A DNA stretch of 64,000 nucleotides from Janibacter cremeus. Lineage in GTDB: Bacteria; Actinomycetota; Actinomycetes; Actinomycetales; Dermatophilaceae. Location: positions 2,852,001-2,916,000 of the forward strand of contig NZ_JACCAE010000001.1 in NCBI RefSeq assembly GCF_013409205.1, in the 5' to 3' direction. Position numbers and translations under genes: made by a program. Shown piece after piece: positions 53,151-61,559 of the stretch (position 1 is the stretch's first letter; each line of letters begins with the position of its first letter). The notes under the pieces are model-generated. The model did not search any database. It had not been told where the DNA came from and was given only the letters and a program-made list of their open reading frames with translations.

Positions 53151-54196
53151 GCGGACAACGGCTCCTGCTGGGTGATGCAGTGGATGCCGCCACCTCGGTC
53201 GAAGAGAGGACGGGCGTCGACGCCGACGATCTCGCGGCCGGGGTAGACCTCGCGCAGCACCTGCAGCGCACGCTCGTCGTTGGGGTCGTCGAAGACGCAC
53301 GCGACGACGCCGCCGTTGCACACGAGGTGGTTGACGTAGGACCAGTCGACCGGTCCCTCCTCGTCGGTCAGCGCGGTGGGCGCGGGGATGCGGGTGACCT
53401 GCAGGGAGCGCCCGGCCGAGTCGCTCGCGGCGAGCAGTACCTGCTCCAGCTCGCGGCAGACCGCGTGGTCCGGGTGCGACTCGTCCTCCTGCCAGTGCAG
53501 CAGGACACGTCCCGGCTCGGTGAAGGTCGCGACGATGTCGACGTGCCCTCGGGTGCCGAACTCGTCGTAGTCGCGCGTCAGGCCGCGCGGCAACCAGATG
53601 AAGGTGTCCACACCCAGCAGCGGGCCGACCTCCGCCTCGATGTCCGCTTTCGTCGCGCCGGGGTTGCGGCCGGGGTCGAGCTGGACGGTCTCGGTGAGCA
53701 GGACCGTGCCCCGGCCATCGACGTGCAGTCCGCCACCCTCGTTGACGATGGGCGAAGGGAGGTGGTGGGCTCCCGAGGCGTCCGCCACCTGCGCGGCGAC
53801 CCGGGCGTCGTGCTCCCACGAGGCCCAAGCCTGGGCGCCCCAGCCGTTGAAGACCCAGTCGACCCCGCCGAGCTCCCCCTGGGGGCCGAGAACGAATGTC
53901 GGGCCGATATCGCGCATCCAGGCATCGTCGAGATCGGCCAGGACGATGTCGATCGGGTGGGCGGTATCGTTGCGCAGGTACTCACGGCACTCGTGGATGT
54001 CGCGCGGTTGGACGACCAGGGTCACCGGCTCGAAGGCGGCCACCGCACGGGCGACGTTCGCCCACGTACGCCGTGCCTCATCGGCCTCCGCCTCGGTGTC
54101 GCCGAGCGTGTAGCCGTGGCTCGGCCAGGCCATCCACGTCTGCTCGTGCGTCTGCCACTCGGCGGGCATGTGCCACCGGGTCGTCGGGCGCCCCAT
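53147..54196 (-). CDS. aguA: Agmatine deiminase family protein (AguA-like)
   Basis: This 349-residue guanidine-modifying enzyme would convert agmatine to N-carbamoylputrescine and ammonia. The catalytic C340 lies in GGGIHCITQQEP. The other active-site stretches DLDDAWMRDIGPTFV, VNEGGGLHVDG and TRGHVDIVATF are all present. No aguB amidase lies beside it, so the pathway is completed elsewhere or the role is different (peptidylarginine-deiminase-like). AAGGAGGA precedes the ATG by 7 nt. Confidence 0.88.
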   Translation of the reverse strand: MGRPTTRWHMPAEWQTHEQTWMAWPSHGYTLGDTEAEADEARRTWANVARAVAAFEPVTLVVQPRDIHECREYLRNDTAHPIDIVLADLDDAWMRDIGPTFVLGPQGELGGVDWVFNGWGAQAWASWEHDARVAAQVADASGAHHLPSPIVNEGGGLHVDGRGTVLLTETVQLDPGRNPGATKADIEAEVGPLLGVDTFIWLPRGLTRDYDEFGTRGHVDIVATFTEPGRVLLHWQEDESHPDHAVCRELEQVLLAASDSAGRSLQVTRIPAPTALTDEEGPVDWSYVNHLVCNGGVVACVFDDPNDERALQVLREVYPGREIVGVDARPLFDRGGGIHCITQQEPLSA

Positions 54197-54261
54197 GCGG
54201 CGTCCTCCTTCGTCGTCGTGGCTGCAGTATGCCGCCTGTCACCGACACTCTCGACAGCAAC

Positions 54262-54273
54262 TAGCCTGTGCGG
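54262..54273 (+). promoter_or_regulatory. Leaderless promoter -10 of the DUF3046 gene
   Basis: TAGCCT (54262-54267) stands 6 nt before GTG 54274. It helps choose among three nearby in-frame GTG codons. Confidence 0.5.
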
Positions 54274-54528
54274 GTGCGCGTGAGTCGATTCTGGACCCTC
54301 ATGACGGACGAGTTCGGTGCGGCCTACGCCGACACGCTCGCCCGGGGTCACGTCGTGCACGCCCTCGGGGACCGCACCGCAGCCGCCGCGTTGGCGGAGG
54401 GCATGTCACCCCGCACCGTCTGGGAGTCCCTGTGCGAGGACCTCGACATCCCCGAGCACCGGCGCCTCGGCATCGACCGGGCGCCCATGCCGGTCCCGCC
54501 TCGGATCGCGAACGAGCCCTCGGAGTGA
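54274..54528 (+). CDS. DUF3046 family protein
   Basis: This small protein of 84 residues is of unknown function and is found upstream of recA in many actinobacteria. It shows the family pattern VSRFWTLMTDEFGAAYADTLARGHVVHALG...MSPRTVWESLCEDLDIPEHRRLG. GTG 54274 is picked over 54268 and 54280 by the promoter position. Its constant link with recA suggests, but does not prove, a DNA repair role. Confidence 0.88.
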   Translation: MRVSRFWTLMTDEFGAAYADTLARGHVVHALGDRTAAAALAEGMSPRTVWESLCEDLDIPEHRRLGIDRAPMPVPPRIANEPSE

Positions 54529-54579
54529 GCCGGCCCCGCCTCTCGTGGGCGAGGCCCTCCTGAGCGCCCGGGAGCGTGG

Positions 54580-54591
54580 CAGTCTGGGCGG
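54580..54591 (+). promoter_or_regulatory. Weak leaderless promoter -10 of thpR
   Basis: CAGTCT (54580-54585) stands 6 nt before GTG 54592; only A and the last T match the TANNNT pattern. Confidence 0.25.
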
Positions 54592-55152
54592 GTGGGACAG
54601 CGGATGTTCGTCGCGGTGGTGCCGCCGCAGGACGTGCTCGACGAGCTGGCCGACTTCCTGGCTCCCCGGGAGGGGATGCCGTGGATCGACCCCTCGCAGT
54701 GGCACCTGACGCTCGCCTTCCTGGCCTCGGTGCCCGACGCACGCGAGGACGAGTTCGTGGATCACCTCGGCGTGGCGGCGGCGCGGGTCACGCCCTTCGA
54801 CGTGGTGCTCGGGGGCGCCGGGTGCTTCCCCGAGCCGTCCCGGGCCAAGGTGCTGTGGCTCGGCGTCGACGAGGTGGCGGGGGAGTCGCTCACGAGGTTG
54901 GCGACCGGGGCGCGGGCTGCGGCGAACGTCTCGGGCGCGACCCCCGACGGCAAGGCCTTCGTCCCCCATCTGTCCCTGGCCCGCCTGAAGCGCTCGATCG
55001 AGGCGACGAAGTGGCTGCGCGTGCTCGACACCTTCTCCTCGTCCCGGTGGCGGGTGCGCGAGATCGAGCTCATCGCCTCGCACCTGGGGGAGGGGCCGAG
55101 GCGTCGGCCCCGGTACGAGACGGTCGCCCGGCTCGCGTTGTCGGGGGAGTAG
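54592..55152 (+). CDS. thpR: RNA 2',3'-cyclic phosphodiesterase (2'-5' RNA ligase family)
   Basis: This 186-residue 2H phosphoesterase opens 2',3'-cyclic phosphate ends of RNA. Both HxTx motifs are visible: WHLTLAF at about residue 43 and FVPHLSLARL at about 125. It stands between the DUF3046 gene and recA. GTG 54592 is a plausible leaderless start; the ATG four codons later is an alternative. Confidence 0.88.
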   Translation: MGQRMFVAVVPPQDVLDELADFLAPREGMPWIDPSQWHLTLAFLASVPDAREDEFVDHLGVAAARVTPFDVVLGGAGCFPEPSRAKVLWLGVDEVAGESLTRLATGARAAANVSGATPDGKAFVPHLSLARLKRSIEATKWLRVLDTFSSSRWRVREIELIASHLGEGPRRRPRYETVARLALSGE

Positions 55153-55202
55153 CCGCACGCTCGCGGCATCCGGTGCGGCGTGTCGGCGCGCCGCTCCCAA
55201 CC

Positions 55203-55225
55203 TCGAACACGTGTTCGGGTAGCGT
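55203..55225 (+). promoter_or_regulatory. LexA (SOS) box and -10 of recA promoter 1
   Basis: The palindrome CGAAC-ACGT-GTTCG (within 55203-55218) matches the actinobacterial/Bacillus-type SOS box. TAGCGT, a -10 hexamer, follows at 55220-55225, so LexA bound here would cover the promoter. The recA start is 168 nt further on. Confidence 0.85.
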
Positions 55226-55285
55226 CGTACACAGGTGCTCATCCGACAGCACCGGTGTCCACAGCCCCACGGCAGCTGCGGACCG

Positions 55286-55308
55286 TTGTCGGTGGTGGCT
55301 CCTAGCGT
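55286..55308 (+). promoter_or_regulatory. RecA-NDp/PafBC-type promoter of recA
   Basis: TTGTCGGTG (55286-55294), 8 nt, TAGCGT (55303-55308) fits the mycobacterial PafBC-dependent promoter pattern tTGTCRgtg-N8-TANNNT exactly. This promoter gives LexA-independent induction of recA after DNA damage. It lies downstream of the SOS promoter and about 85 nt before the ATG. Confidence 0.8.
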
Positions 55309-55392
55309 CTGACCAGACAAGCACGAGACGTCCGACAGTGCGGATCCGGTCGCCGGTGGGCGCGCCCGACACGATGACAAGGAAGGTGTGGC

Positions 55393-56469
55393 ATGGCTGA
55401 GGTCACGACCATCGACAGCAAGCAGCACGAGCAGAAGCTGAAGTCCCTCGACAGCGTCATGGGGCAGATCGAGAAGGCACACGGCAAGGGTGCGGTCATG
55501 CGCCTCGGCGATGACGTGCGCCCTCCGATCGCGACCATCCCGACGGGGTCGATCTCCCTCGACGTCGCCCTCGGTATCGGCGGCCTGCCCCGCGGTCGTG
55601 TCGTCGAGATCTACGGCCCGGAGTCCTCCGGCAAGACGACCGTCGCCCTGCACGCCGTGGCCAATGCGCAGAAGGGCGGCGGCATCGCGGCCTTCATCGA
55701 CGCCGAGCACGCGCTCGACCCGGAGTACGCGAAGAAGCTCGGTGTCGACACCGACGCCCTCCTGGTCAGCCAGCCGGACACCGGTGAGCAGGCCCTGGAG
55801 ATCGCCGACATGCTCATCCGTTCCGGCGCGCTGGACATCATCGTCGTCGACTCCGTCGCCGCGCTCGTGCCCCGCGCCGAGATCGAGGGCGAGATGGGGG
55901 ACAGCCACGTCGGTCTGCAGGCCCGCCTGATGAGCCAGGCGCTGCGCAAGATCACCGGTGCGCTCAGCACGTCCGGTACGACGGCGATCTTCATCAACCA
56001 GCTCCGCGAGAAGATCGGTGTCATGTTCGGCTCGCCCGAGACGACCACGGGTGGCAAGGCGCTGAAGTTCTACGCCTCGGTCCGCCTGGACGTCCGACGC
56101 ATCGAGACCCTCAAGGACGGCACCGACCCGGTCGGCAACCGCACCCGCTGCAAGGTCGTGAAGAACAAGGTCTCCCCGCCGTTCAAGCAGGCCGAGTTCG
56201 ACATCCTCTACGGGCAGGGCATCTCGCGCGAGGGAGGCCTGATCGACATGGGCGTCGACCACGGCTTCGTCCGCAAGGCCGGCGCCTGGTACACCTACGA
56301 GGGCGACCAGCTCGGTCAGGGCAAGGAGAACGCGCGCAAGTTCCTCAAGGACAACCCGCAGCTCTCCGACGAGATCGAGGCCAAGATCAAGACCAAGCTG
56401 GGCATTGGTGTCGCGCCCGTCGAGGAAGAGGCAACGGCGGAGCCGGCCGAGGTTCCGGTCGACTTCTGA
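55393..56469 (+). CDS. recA: Recombinase RecA
   Basis: RecA carries out strand exchange and activates LexA self-cleavage. The 358 residues have Walker [10 protein letters not shown] at 75-83, Walker [13 protein letters not shown], the DNA-binding L1 ([24 protein letters not shown] region) and L2 ([22 protein letters not shown] region) loops, and an acidic C-terminus. No intein is present. An AAGGAAGGTGTGGC ribosome-binding region precedes the ATG. recX follows after 7 nt. Confidence 0.98.
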   Translation: MAEVTTIDSKQHEQKLKSLDSVMGQIEKAHGKGAVMRLGDDVRPPIATIPTGSISLDVALGIGGLPRGRVVEIYGPESSGKTTVALHAVANAQKGGGIAAFIDAEHALDPEYAKKLGVDTDALLVSQPDTGEQALEIADMLIRSGALDIIVVDSVAALVPRAEIEGEMGDSHVGLQARLMSQALRKITGALSTSGTTAIFINQLREKIGVMFGSPETTTGGKALKFYASVRLDVRRIETLKDGTDPVGNRTRCKVVKNKVSPPFKQAEFDILYGQGISREGGLIDMGVDHGFVRKAGAWYTYEGDQLGQGKENARKFLKDNPQLSDEIEAKIKTKLGIGVAPVEEEATAEPAEVPVDF

Positions 56470-56476
56470 GCTGGTC

Positions 56477-57181
56477 ATGAGCGATCACGACGCCACGGAG
56501 ACCGCCACGCGCACGCTTGAGCAGCGTCGTCCTGAGGTGCGAGGAGCGCCAGCGACGAGCCTCGAAGGGCTGCGCGAGGCGGTCTCCGCCATTGAGAGTG
56601 GAGGCGCCGACGAGGGCGCGGCCCCTGAGGTGCGAATCGGCTCTGCCGGTGAGCCTCGAAGGATCCCCCCACCCGACCCCAAGGCAACCGACGAGGACGC
56701 CGACCCGTACGCAATCGCTCGTGCCGTCGTCCTGCGGTTGCTCACCGGGGCGCCGAAGTCGCGCTCCGAGCTGGAGCAGGCACTGCGCCGAAAGGGCTGC
56801 CCCGACGACGTCGCTGCCGAGGTACTCGACCGCTACGAGGAGGTGGGCCTCGTCGACGACGAGGCCTACGCCCAGACGTTCGTGCGGTCCAAGCAGGCCG
56901 GTCGGGGGCTGGCCCGACGGGCGCTCTCGCACGAGCTGCGCAAGAAGGGGGTCGACGAGGAGCTCGCACAGGCGGTCCTCGACGAGATCGAGCCCGAGGA
57001 CGAGCGTGCCCGCGCCCACGAGCTCGTCGAGAAGAAGCTGCGCTCGATGCACGGCCTGGACCGCGCCGTCCAGACACGACGCCTGGCCGGGATGCTCGCC
57101 CGCAAGGGATACGGGCCCGAGGTCTCCCGACTGGTCATCAACGAGGCTCTCGACGCCCAGCCGGAGCACCAGCGCGACTGA
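56477..57181 (+). CDS. recX: Regulatory protein RecX
   Basis: RecX caps and limits RecA filaments. The 234-residue protein has an acidic, low-complexity N-terminal 75 residues and then the three-helix RecX repeats: AIARAVVLRLLTGAPKSRSELEQALRRKG, VGLVDDEAYAQTFVRSKQAGRGLARRALSHELRKKGV and the C-terminal RRLAGMLARKGYGPEVSRLVI. ATG 56477 is 7 nt after the recA stop. Its 3' end overlaps the convergent sigma factor gene by 44 nt. Confidence 0.9.
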   Translation: MSDHDATETATRTLEQRRPEVRGAPATSLEGLREAVSAIESGGADEGAAPEVRIGSAGEPRRIPPPDPKATDEDADPYAIARAVVLRLLTGAPKSRSELEQALRRKGCPDDVAAEVLDRYEEVGLVDDEAYAQTFVRSKQAGRGLARRALSHELRKKGVDEELAQAVLDEIEPEDERARAHELVEKKLRSMHGLDRAVQTRRLAGMLARKGYGPEVSRLVINEALDAQPEHQRD

Positions 57182-58427
57182 CGGCGGCGACCTTCGACTC
57201 GAGCAGCTCGCGTTGACGGTCGTTCGTGGCGAGTGACACCGCCTGCTTCAGGGCGTGCCGGGCCTCCTCGGTGTGGCCGAGTCGGGTGAGCAGCTCGCCC
57301 CGGACACTGGGCACGAGGTGCGAGCGGTCCAGTGCACCGGACGCAGCCACCTCGTCGACGATGGCCAGTGCTTCCTCGGGACCCGAGGCCATCGCGACGG
57401 CGATCGCGCGGTTGAGGGCCACGACCGGATTGCGCCCGAGGGACTCCAGGGCCTGGTAGAGGCTGACGATCTGGTCCCAGTCGGTGTCCGCGACGCTCGC
57501 GGCGACGGCATGGCAGCCGGCGATGGCCGCTTGCAGGGCGTAGGGCCCTCGGCCGCGGCCGAGGGCATCGGACCGCTCGAGCGCCGCAGTGCCCAAGCGG
57601 ATCTGGTTGCGGTCCCACCTGGTGCGGTCCTGGTCCTCGAGCAGGATCGGGGCCCCGTCCCGGGACACCCGTGCAGGGAACCTCGCGGCCTGCAGCTCCA
57701 TCAGTGCGACCAGGCCCCACACCTCCGGATCGGCGGGGAGCAGCCCCGCGAGCACCCGCCCCAGACGGAGTGCCTCGCCCGCCACGTCCCGGCGCAGGGT
57801 GGCGGTCCCGCTCGTCGGGGCGTAGCCCTCGGTGAAGACGAGGTAGATCACCTGCAGGACCGCGCCCATCCGGGCCTGCCACTCGGCGGAGTCGGGCACC
57901 TCGAACGGTACCTTCGCCGCCGCGAGGGTCTTCTTGGCGCGCACGATCCGCTGCTGCACGGTCGGGACCGGCACGAGGAACATCCGCGCGATCTCCGTGG
58001 TGGACAGCCCGGCGACGACGGTGAGGGTGAGTGCGATCTGCGCCTCGCGCGAAAGCACCGGGTGACAGGCGGTGAAGACGAGACGGAGCACGTCGTCGTC
58101 GATCGGCTCCCATTCGTCGGCGACGGTGCTCTCCTGCTGGTCCTGCTCGAGCTCGCGGGCGAGGGTGCGTTCCCGCTCGGCCAGGCGACCCCGCCGGCGC
58201 CACCCGTCGATGGCGCGACGTTTGCCGACCGCGGTCAGCCACGCACCCGGGCTGGTCGGGACGCCATCACGTTCCCACTGGCTGAGCGCCTGCGCCAGGG
58301 CTTCCTGCGCCAGGTCCTCGGCCTGACCGAGGTCGCCGGTGAATGCGGCGAGGGAGCCGACCACCCGGGCCGACTCCCTTCGCCACACCGCCTCCAGACG
58401 GGAAGCGACCTCCGCCGACGAGGTCAC
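57138..58427 (-). CDS. ECF sigma factor with C-terminal TPR-like domain (ECF42 type)
   Basis: This 429-residue sigma-70 family protein has region 2 at the N-terminus (EDLAQEALAQALSQWERDGVP...AWLTAVGKRRAIDGWRRR) and region 4 (LTLTVVAGLSTTEIARMFLVPVPTVQQRIVRAKK). A helical C-terminal extension of about 220 residues with TPR-like pairs follows. No anti-sigma factor is nearby. Such ECF42 sigma factors are linked to small YCII/DGPF proteins, as here (upstream gene, 4-nt overlap). GTG 58427 is the start. The 3' end overlaps recX. Confidence 0.9.
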   Translation of the reverse strand: MTSSAEVASRLEAVWRRESARVVGSLAAFTGDLGQAEDLAQEALAQALSQWERDGVPTSPGAWLTAVGKRRAIDGWRRRGRLAERERTLARELEQDQQESTVADEWEPIDDDVLRLVFTACHPVLSREAQIALTLTVVAGLSTTEIARMFLVPVPTVQQRIVRAKKTLAAAKVPFEVPDSAEWQARMGAVLQVIYLVFTEGYAPTSGTATLRRDVAGEALRLGRVLAGLLPADPEVWGLVALMELQAARFPARVSRDGAPILLEDQDRTRWDRNQIRLGTAALERSDALGRGRGPYALQAAIAGCHAVAASVADTDWDQIVSLYQALESLGRNPVVALNRAIAVAMASGPEEALAIVDEVAASGALDRSHLVPSVRGELLTRLGHTEEARHALKQAVSLATNDRQRELLESKVAAVSRAGAPAGRREPR

Positions 58428-58870
58428 TCAGTCGGCCCACCGGCGGTCCGCGCGGCCTGCTCCTGCCGCCAGCCCTCCTCCTTGCGGAGGAACTCGTTGT
58501 CGGCAAAGTCCGCGAAGTCGCTCTCGTCGGTGACCCGACGGACCTCCAACTTGTTGCCGGGGCCGAGGGGGCACTGCCGGGCCCACTCGGCCGCCTCCGC
58601 CTTCGACGAGACCTGCAGCATCCAGAACCCGTTGAACAGCTCGTGGACCTCGCCGTAGGGGCCGTCGGTGACCACAGGGGGGTCGGCGTCGAAGTCGACG
58701 ACGAAACTGTTCTCCGGGTCATCGGCCAGCCCGTCGCCGGCCAGCAGGACGCCGGCCTTCACCATCTTCTCGTTGTACGCACCCATGGCGTTGATGACCG
58801 TCTCCATGTCGAGGTCGGCCATGGCGTCGACTGCCGCCTGGGTGGCCCGCATGATGAGCATGAACTTCAT
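58424..58870 (-). CDS. YCII-related (DGPF) domain protein
   Basis: This 148-residue protein has the ferredoxin-like YCII fold: MKFMLIMRAT start, GVLLAGDGLADDPENS, the DGPYGEVHELFNGFWMLQV motif that gives the DGPF family its name, and AAEWARQCPLGPGNKLEVRRV. AGGAGAG precedes the ATG by 5 nt. It is translationally coupled to the ECF42-type sigma factor gene and is the usual partner or target of that sigma group. The biochemical role is unknown. Confidence 0.88.
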   Translation of the reverse strand: MKFMLIMRATQAAVDAMADLDMETVINAMGAYNEKMVKAGVLLAGDGLADDPENSFVVDFDADPPVVTDGPYGEVHELFNGFWMLQVSSKAEAAEWARQCPLGPGNKLEVRRVTDESDFADFADNEFLRKEEGWRQEQAARTAGGPTE

Positions 58871-59076
58871 GACACTCTCCTGTGTTCTGCGCTTGTTCGG
58901 GGGCGCCGGGTGCGCCCTCCTGCACCTTCGTCGAACGGCGAGCTGTGGGATCGACACGATGAGGACATCGATCTGTGTCGCTGTCGATTCTTCCACCGGA
59001 GCGCGACTCGTGCGCGGTGCGCAGACCGGTCCGGGTCCGTGGCCGTCTCCGCGGCCAAGGCGGGGCCCGGCGCCGT

Positions 59077-59088
59077 TAGTGTGGGCTC
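59077..59088 (+). promoter_or_regulatory. Leaderless promoter -10 of the ATP-grasp operon
   Basis: TAGTGT (59077-59082) stands 6 nt before GTG 59089. The rest of the 218-nt divergent gap from 58870 shows nothing else that I can support. Confidence 0.5.
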
Positions 59089-60639
59089 GTGACTGATCTC
59101 GACTCTCTCTTCGGCAACTATGCCCCCCGAGCGGCCTGGGACGAGATGCTCGATGAGTCGGGCGAGCCACGGGCACCGTACAAGCCCATCCACCACACGC
59201 TGCGCTCGATGGAACCGGGTGAGCTGAAGGAGCGGGCGGACGCGCTCGCCCGGATGTTCTTCGAGCAGGGCGTCACCTTCGACCACGCCGGCGAGGAGCG
59301 GCCCTTCCCGCTCGACGCCGTGCCGCGCGTCATCGACGCCGACGCCTGGCAGACGGTGGAGCTCGGAGTGGCCCAGCGGGTGAAGGTTCTCGAGGCATTC
59401 CTCGACGACATCTACTCGCGCCCCCAGGGCCTGCCCCGGGCCGTCGAGGACGGCATCATCCCGTGGAAGCTCATCGCCACCTCGGCGCACTACCACCGCG
59501 CGGTCGCCGGCCTGCGGCCGCCGAACGGTGTACGGGCCCACGTCAGCGGCATCGACCTCATCCGGGACGAAGAGGGCACCTTCCGGGTGCTGGAGGACAA
59601 CGTCCGGGTCCCTTCCGGGGTCTCCTACGTCATCGCCAACCGCAGGGCGATGACCAATGTCTTCCCCGAGGCCTTCGCGACGATGCGCATCCGCCCGGTG
59701 CACGACTACCCGCGGATGCTCCTGCAGGCGCTGCGGGCCTCGGCGCCCGAGGGGACGGCCGAGCCGACGGTCGTCGTCCTCACCCCCGGCGTCTACAACA
59801 GCGCCTACTTCGAGCACACGCTCCTCGCGCGGATGATGGGCGTGGAGCTCGTCGAGGGCCGCGACCTCGTCGTGCGTGGGGGAGAGGTGCGGATGCGCAC
59901 CACCCACGGCGAGGAGCGGGTCGACGTGATCTACCGACGCATCGACGACGACTTCCTCGACCCGGTGCACTTCCGCCGCGACTCGATGCTCGGGGTCACC
60001 GGGCTGGTCTCCGCGATCCGAGCCGGCCGGGTCACCCTGGCCAATGCCATCGGCAACGGCGTGGCCGACGACAAGCTCGTCTACTCCTACGTCCCGGCCC
60101 TGACGCGGTACTACCTCGAGGAGGACCCGATCCTGGCGAACGTCGACACCTACCGGCTCAACGAGCCGGAGGCACTCCAGGACGTGATCGGGCGTCTCGA
60201 CGAGATGGTGGTCAAGCCGGTCGACGGTTCCGGCGGTAAAGGGCTGGTCGTCGGTCCCGATGCCGCCCCCGGCGAGCTGGACGAGCTACGGACCAAGTTG
60301 CTCGACGACCCGCGCGGGTGGATCGCCCAACCGGTCGTCCAGCTCTCGACGGTCCCGACCCTGATCGACGGGGCGCTGCAGCCGCGGCACGTCGACCTGC
60401 GGCCCTTCGCGGTCAACGACGGCGACGAGGTCTCGGTGCTGCCCGGTGGCCTGACCCGCGTCGCACTCCCCGAGGGGCAGCTCGTCGTCAACTCCAGCCA
60501 GGGTGGCGGGTCGAAGGACACCTGGGTGCTCGCCGGTCGCTACAACCGCCTGTCGCAGGAGTCCGACGAGGGCGAGGTCATCTTCCTCGGCTCTGGTGCG
60601 CCCAACGAGAGTCCATCGACCCAGGAGGACCGGTCATGA
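59089..60639 (+). CDS. Circularly permuted ATP-grasp type 2 family protein
   Basis: This 516-residue predicted amidoligase joins an amine and a carboxylate with ATP. Characteristic stretches are PYKPIHHTLRSMEPGELKERADALARMFFEQGVTF, GIDLIRDEEGTFRVLEDNVRVPSGVSYVIANRR, YRRIDDDFLDP, LANAIGNGVADDKLVYSYVPA and the ATP-binding VVKPVDGSGGKGLVVGPDA. In family studies this group always travels with an alpha-E and a transglutaminase-like gene, as here, and is predicted to make or modify a peptide tag. GTG 59089 has a -10 at 6 nt. It overlaps the next gene by 4 nt. Confidence 0.9.
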   Translation: MTDLDSLFGNYAPRAAWDEMLDESGEPRAPYKPIHHTLRSMEPGELKERADALARMFFEQGVTFDHAGEERPFPLDAVPRVIDADAWQTVELGVAQRVKVLEAFLDDIYSRPQGLPRAVEDGIIPWKLIATSAHYHRAVAGLRPPNGVRAHVSGIDLIRDEEGTFRVLEDNVRVPSGVSYVIANRRAMTNVFPEAFATMRIRPVHDYPRMLLQALRASAPEGTAEPTVVVLTPGVYNSAYFEHTLLARMMGVELVEGRDLVVRGGEVRMRTTHGEERVDVIYRRIDDDFLDPVHFRRDSMLGVTGLVSAIRAGRVTLANAIGNGVADDKLVYSYVPALTRYYLEEDPILANVDTYRLNEPEALQDVIGRLDEMVVKPVDGSGGKGLVVGPDAAPGELDELRTKLLDDPRGWIAQPVVQLSTVPTLIDGALQPRHVDLRPFAVNDGDEVSVLPGGLTRVALPEGQLVVNSSQGGGSKDTWVLAGRYNRLSQESDEGEVIFLGSGAPNESPSTQEDRS

Positions 60640-61559
60640 TGCTCAGCCGGATCGCCGACGCCCTCTTCTGGATCGGCCGGTACGTCGAGCGCGCGGATGG
60701 CACCGCCCGGATCGTCGACACGCTGCGCCTGCAGCTGCTCGATGATCCCGCGACGGATGAGCAGACGGCCTGCACGATGGTGCTGCGCGGGATCATGGGC
60801 TACGACGACGTCGGCGAGGTCGACTACACCGGCACCAGCCGGATGCTCGTCTTCGACGCGGCCAACCCCAACGCGATCTCCGGCTCGTGGCACTCGGCCC
60901 GGGAGAACGCCCGCCGGGCCCGCGAGACGGTGTCCACCGAGATGTGGGAGACGATCAACACGACCTACCACCGATGGAACGTCTTCACGCCGGGTCGGGC
61001 GACCCAGCACCACCTCGGCTGGGTGCGTGAGCGCGCTGCGCTCGTGTCAGGTCTCGCCGACACGACGATGAGCCACGACGACGCATGGGACTTCCTCGTC
61101 CTCGGACGGGCACTGGAGCGCGCGGACATGACCGCGCGGCTGGTCGCCACGGGTGCCAGCGACTTCGGTCCCGCCTGGGGGTCCGTGCTGGCCAGCTGCG
61201 GTGCTCAGCAGGCCATGCTGCGCACCATGCGGGGCGTGGTCACCGACCGGACTGCCGCGGCCTTCCTCACGCTCGACCGGCGCTTCCCGCGCTCGGTGAT
61301 CGCGGCGTTGAAGGAGGCGGAGGACCGGCTGATCGTGCTCTCCCCGGACAAGGACCGGGTCGGATTCTCCGACGAGGCCCGTCGCATCCTCGGGCACATC
61401 CGCACCTCGCTCGAGTTCAGCAACCCGGAGGTGGTCCTGCGCGACCTGCCGGAGCGGATGCAGGAGGTCCAGGAGGCCGTCATGGCGGCATCGGACGCGG
61501 TCGGCGCGCGCTACTTCATGTCGGCGCCGGTCCAGGAGTGGACGGGAGAGATCGTATGA
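60636..61559 (+). CDS. Alpha-E domain protein (DUF403)
   Basis: This 307-residue helical protein has the family hallmark start MLSRIADALFWIGRYVERADGTARIVD. It continues with NARRARETVSTEMWETINTTY and a second ERADMTARL-like repeat (ALERADMTARLVATGASDF). Alpha-E domains contain conserved Glu/Arg helices and are always found beside the ATP-grasp and transglutaminase genes; the activity is undetermined. ATG 60636 overlaps the previous stop (ATGA). Confidence 0.88.
   Translation: MMLSRIADALFWIGRYVERADGTARIVDTLRLQLLDDPATDEQTACTMVLRGIMGYDDVGEVDYTGTSRMLVFDAANPNAISGSWHSARENARRARETVSTEMWETINTTYHRWNVFTPGRATQHHLGWVRERAALVSGLADTTMSHDDAWDFLVLGRALERADMTARLVATGASDFGPAWGSVLASCGAQQAMLRTMRGVVTDRTAAAFLTLDRRFPRSVIAALKEAEDRLIVLSPDKDRVGFSDEARRILGHIRTSLEFSNPEVVLRDLPERMQEVQEAVMAASDAVGARYFMSAPVQEWTGEIV

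Noticed and set aside
58871..59076. Small genes or operators in the gap between the YCII and ATP-grasp genes
   Set aside because: Only weak, imperfect repeats are visible apart from the downstream -10, and no frame has a ribosome-binding site and plausible coding character.
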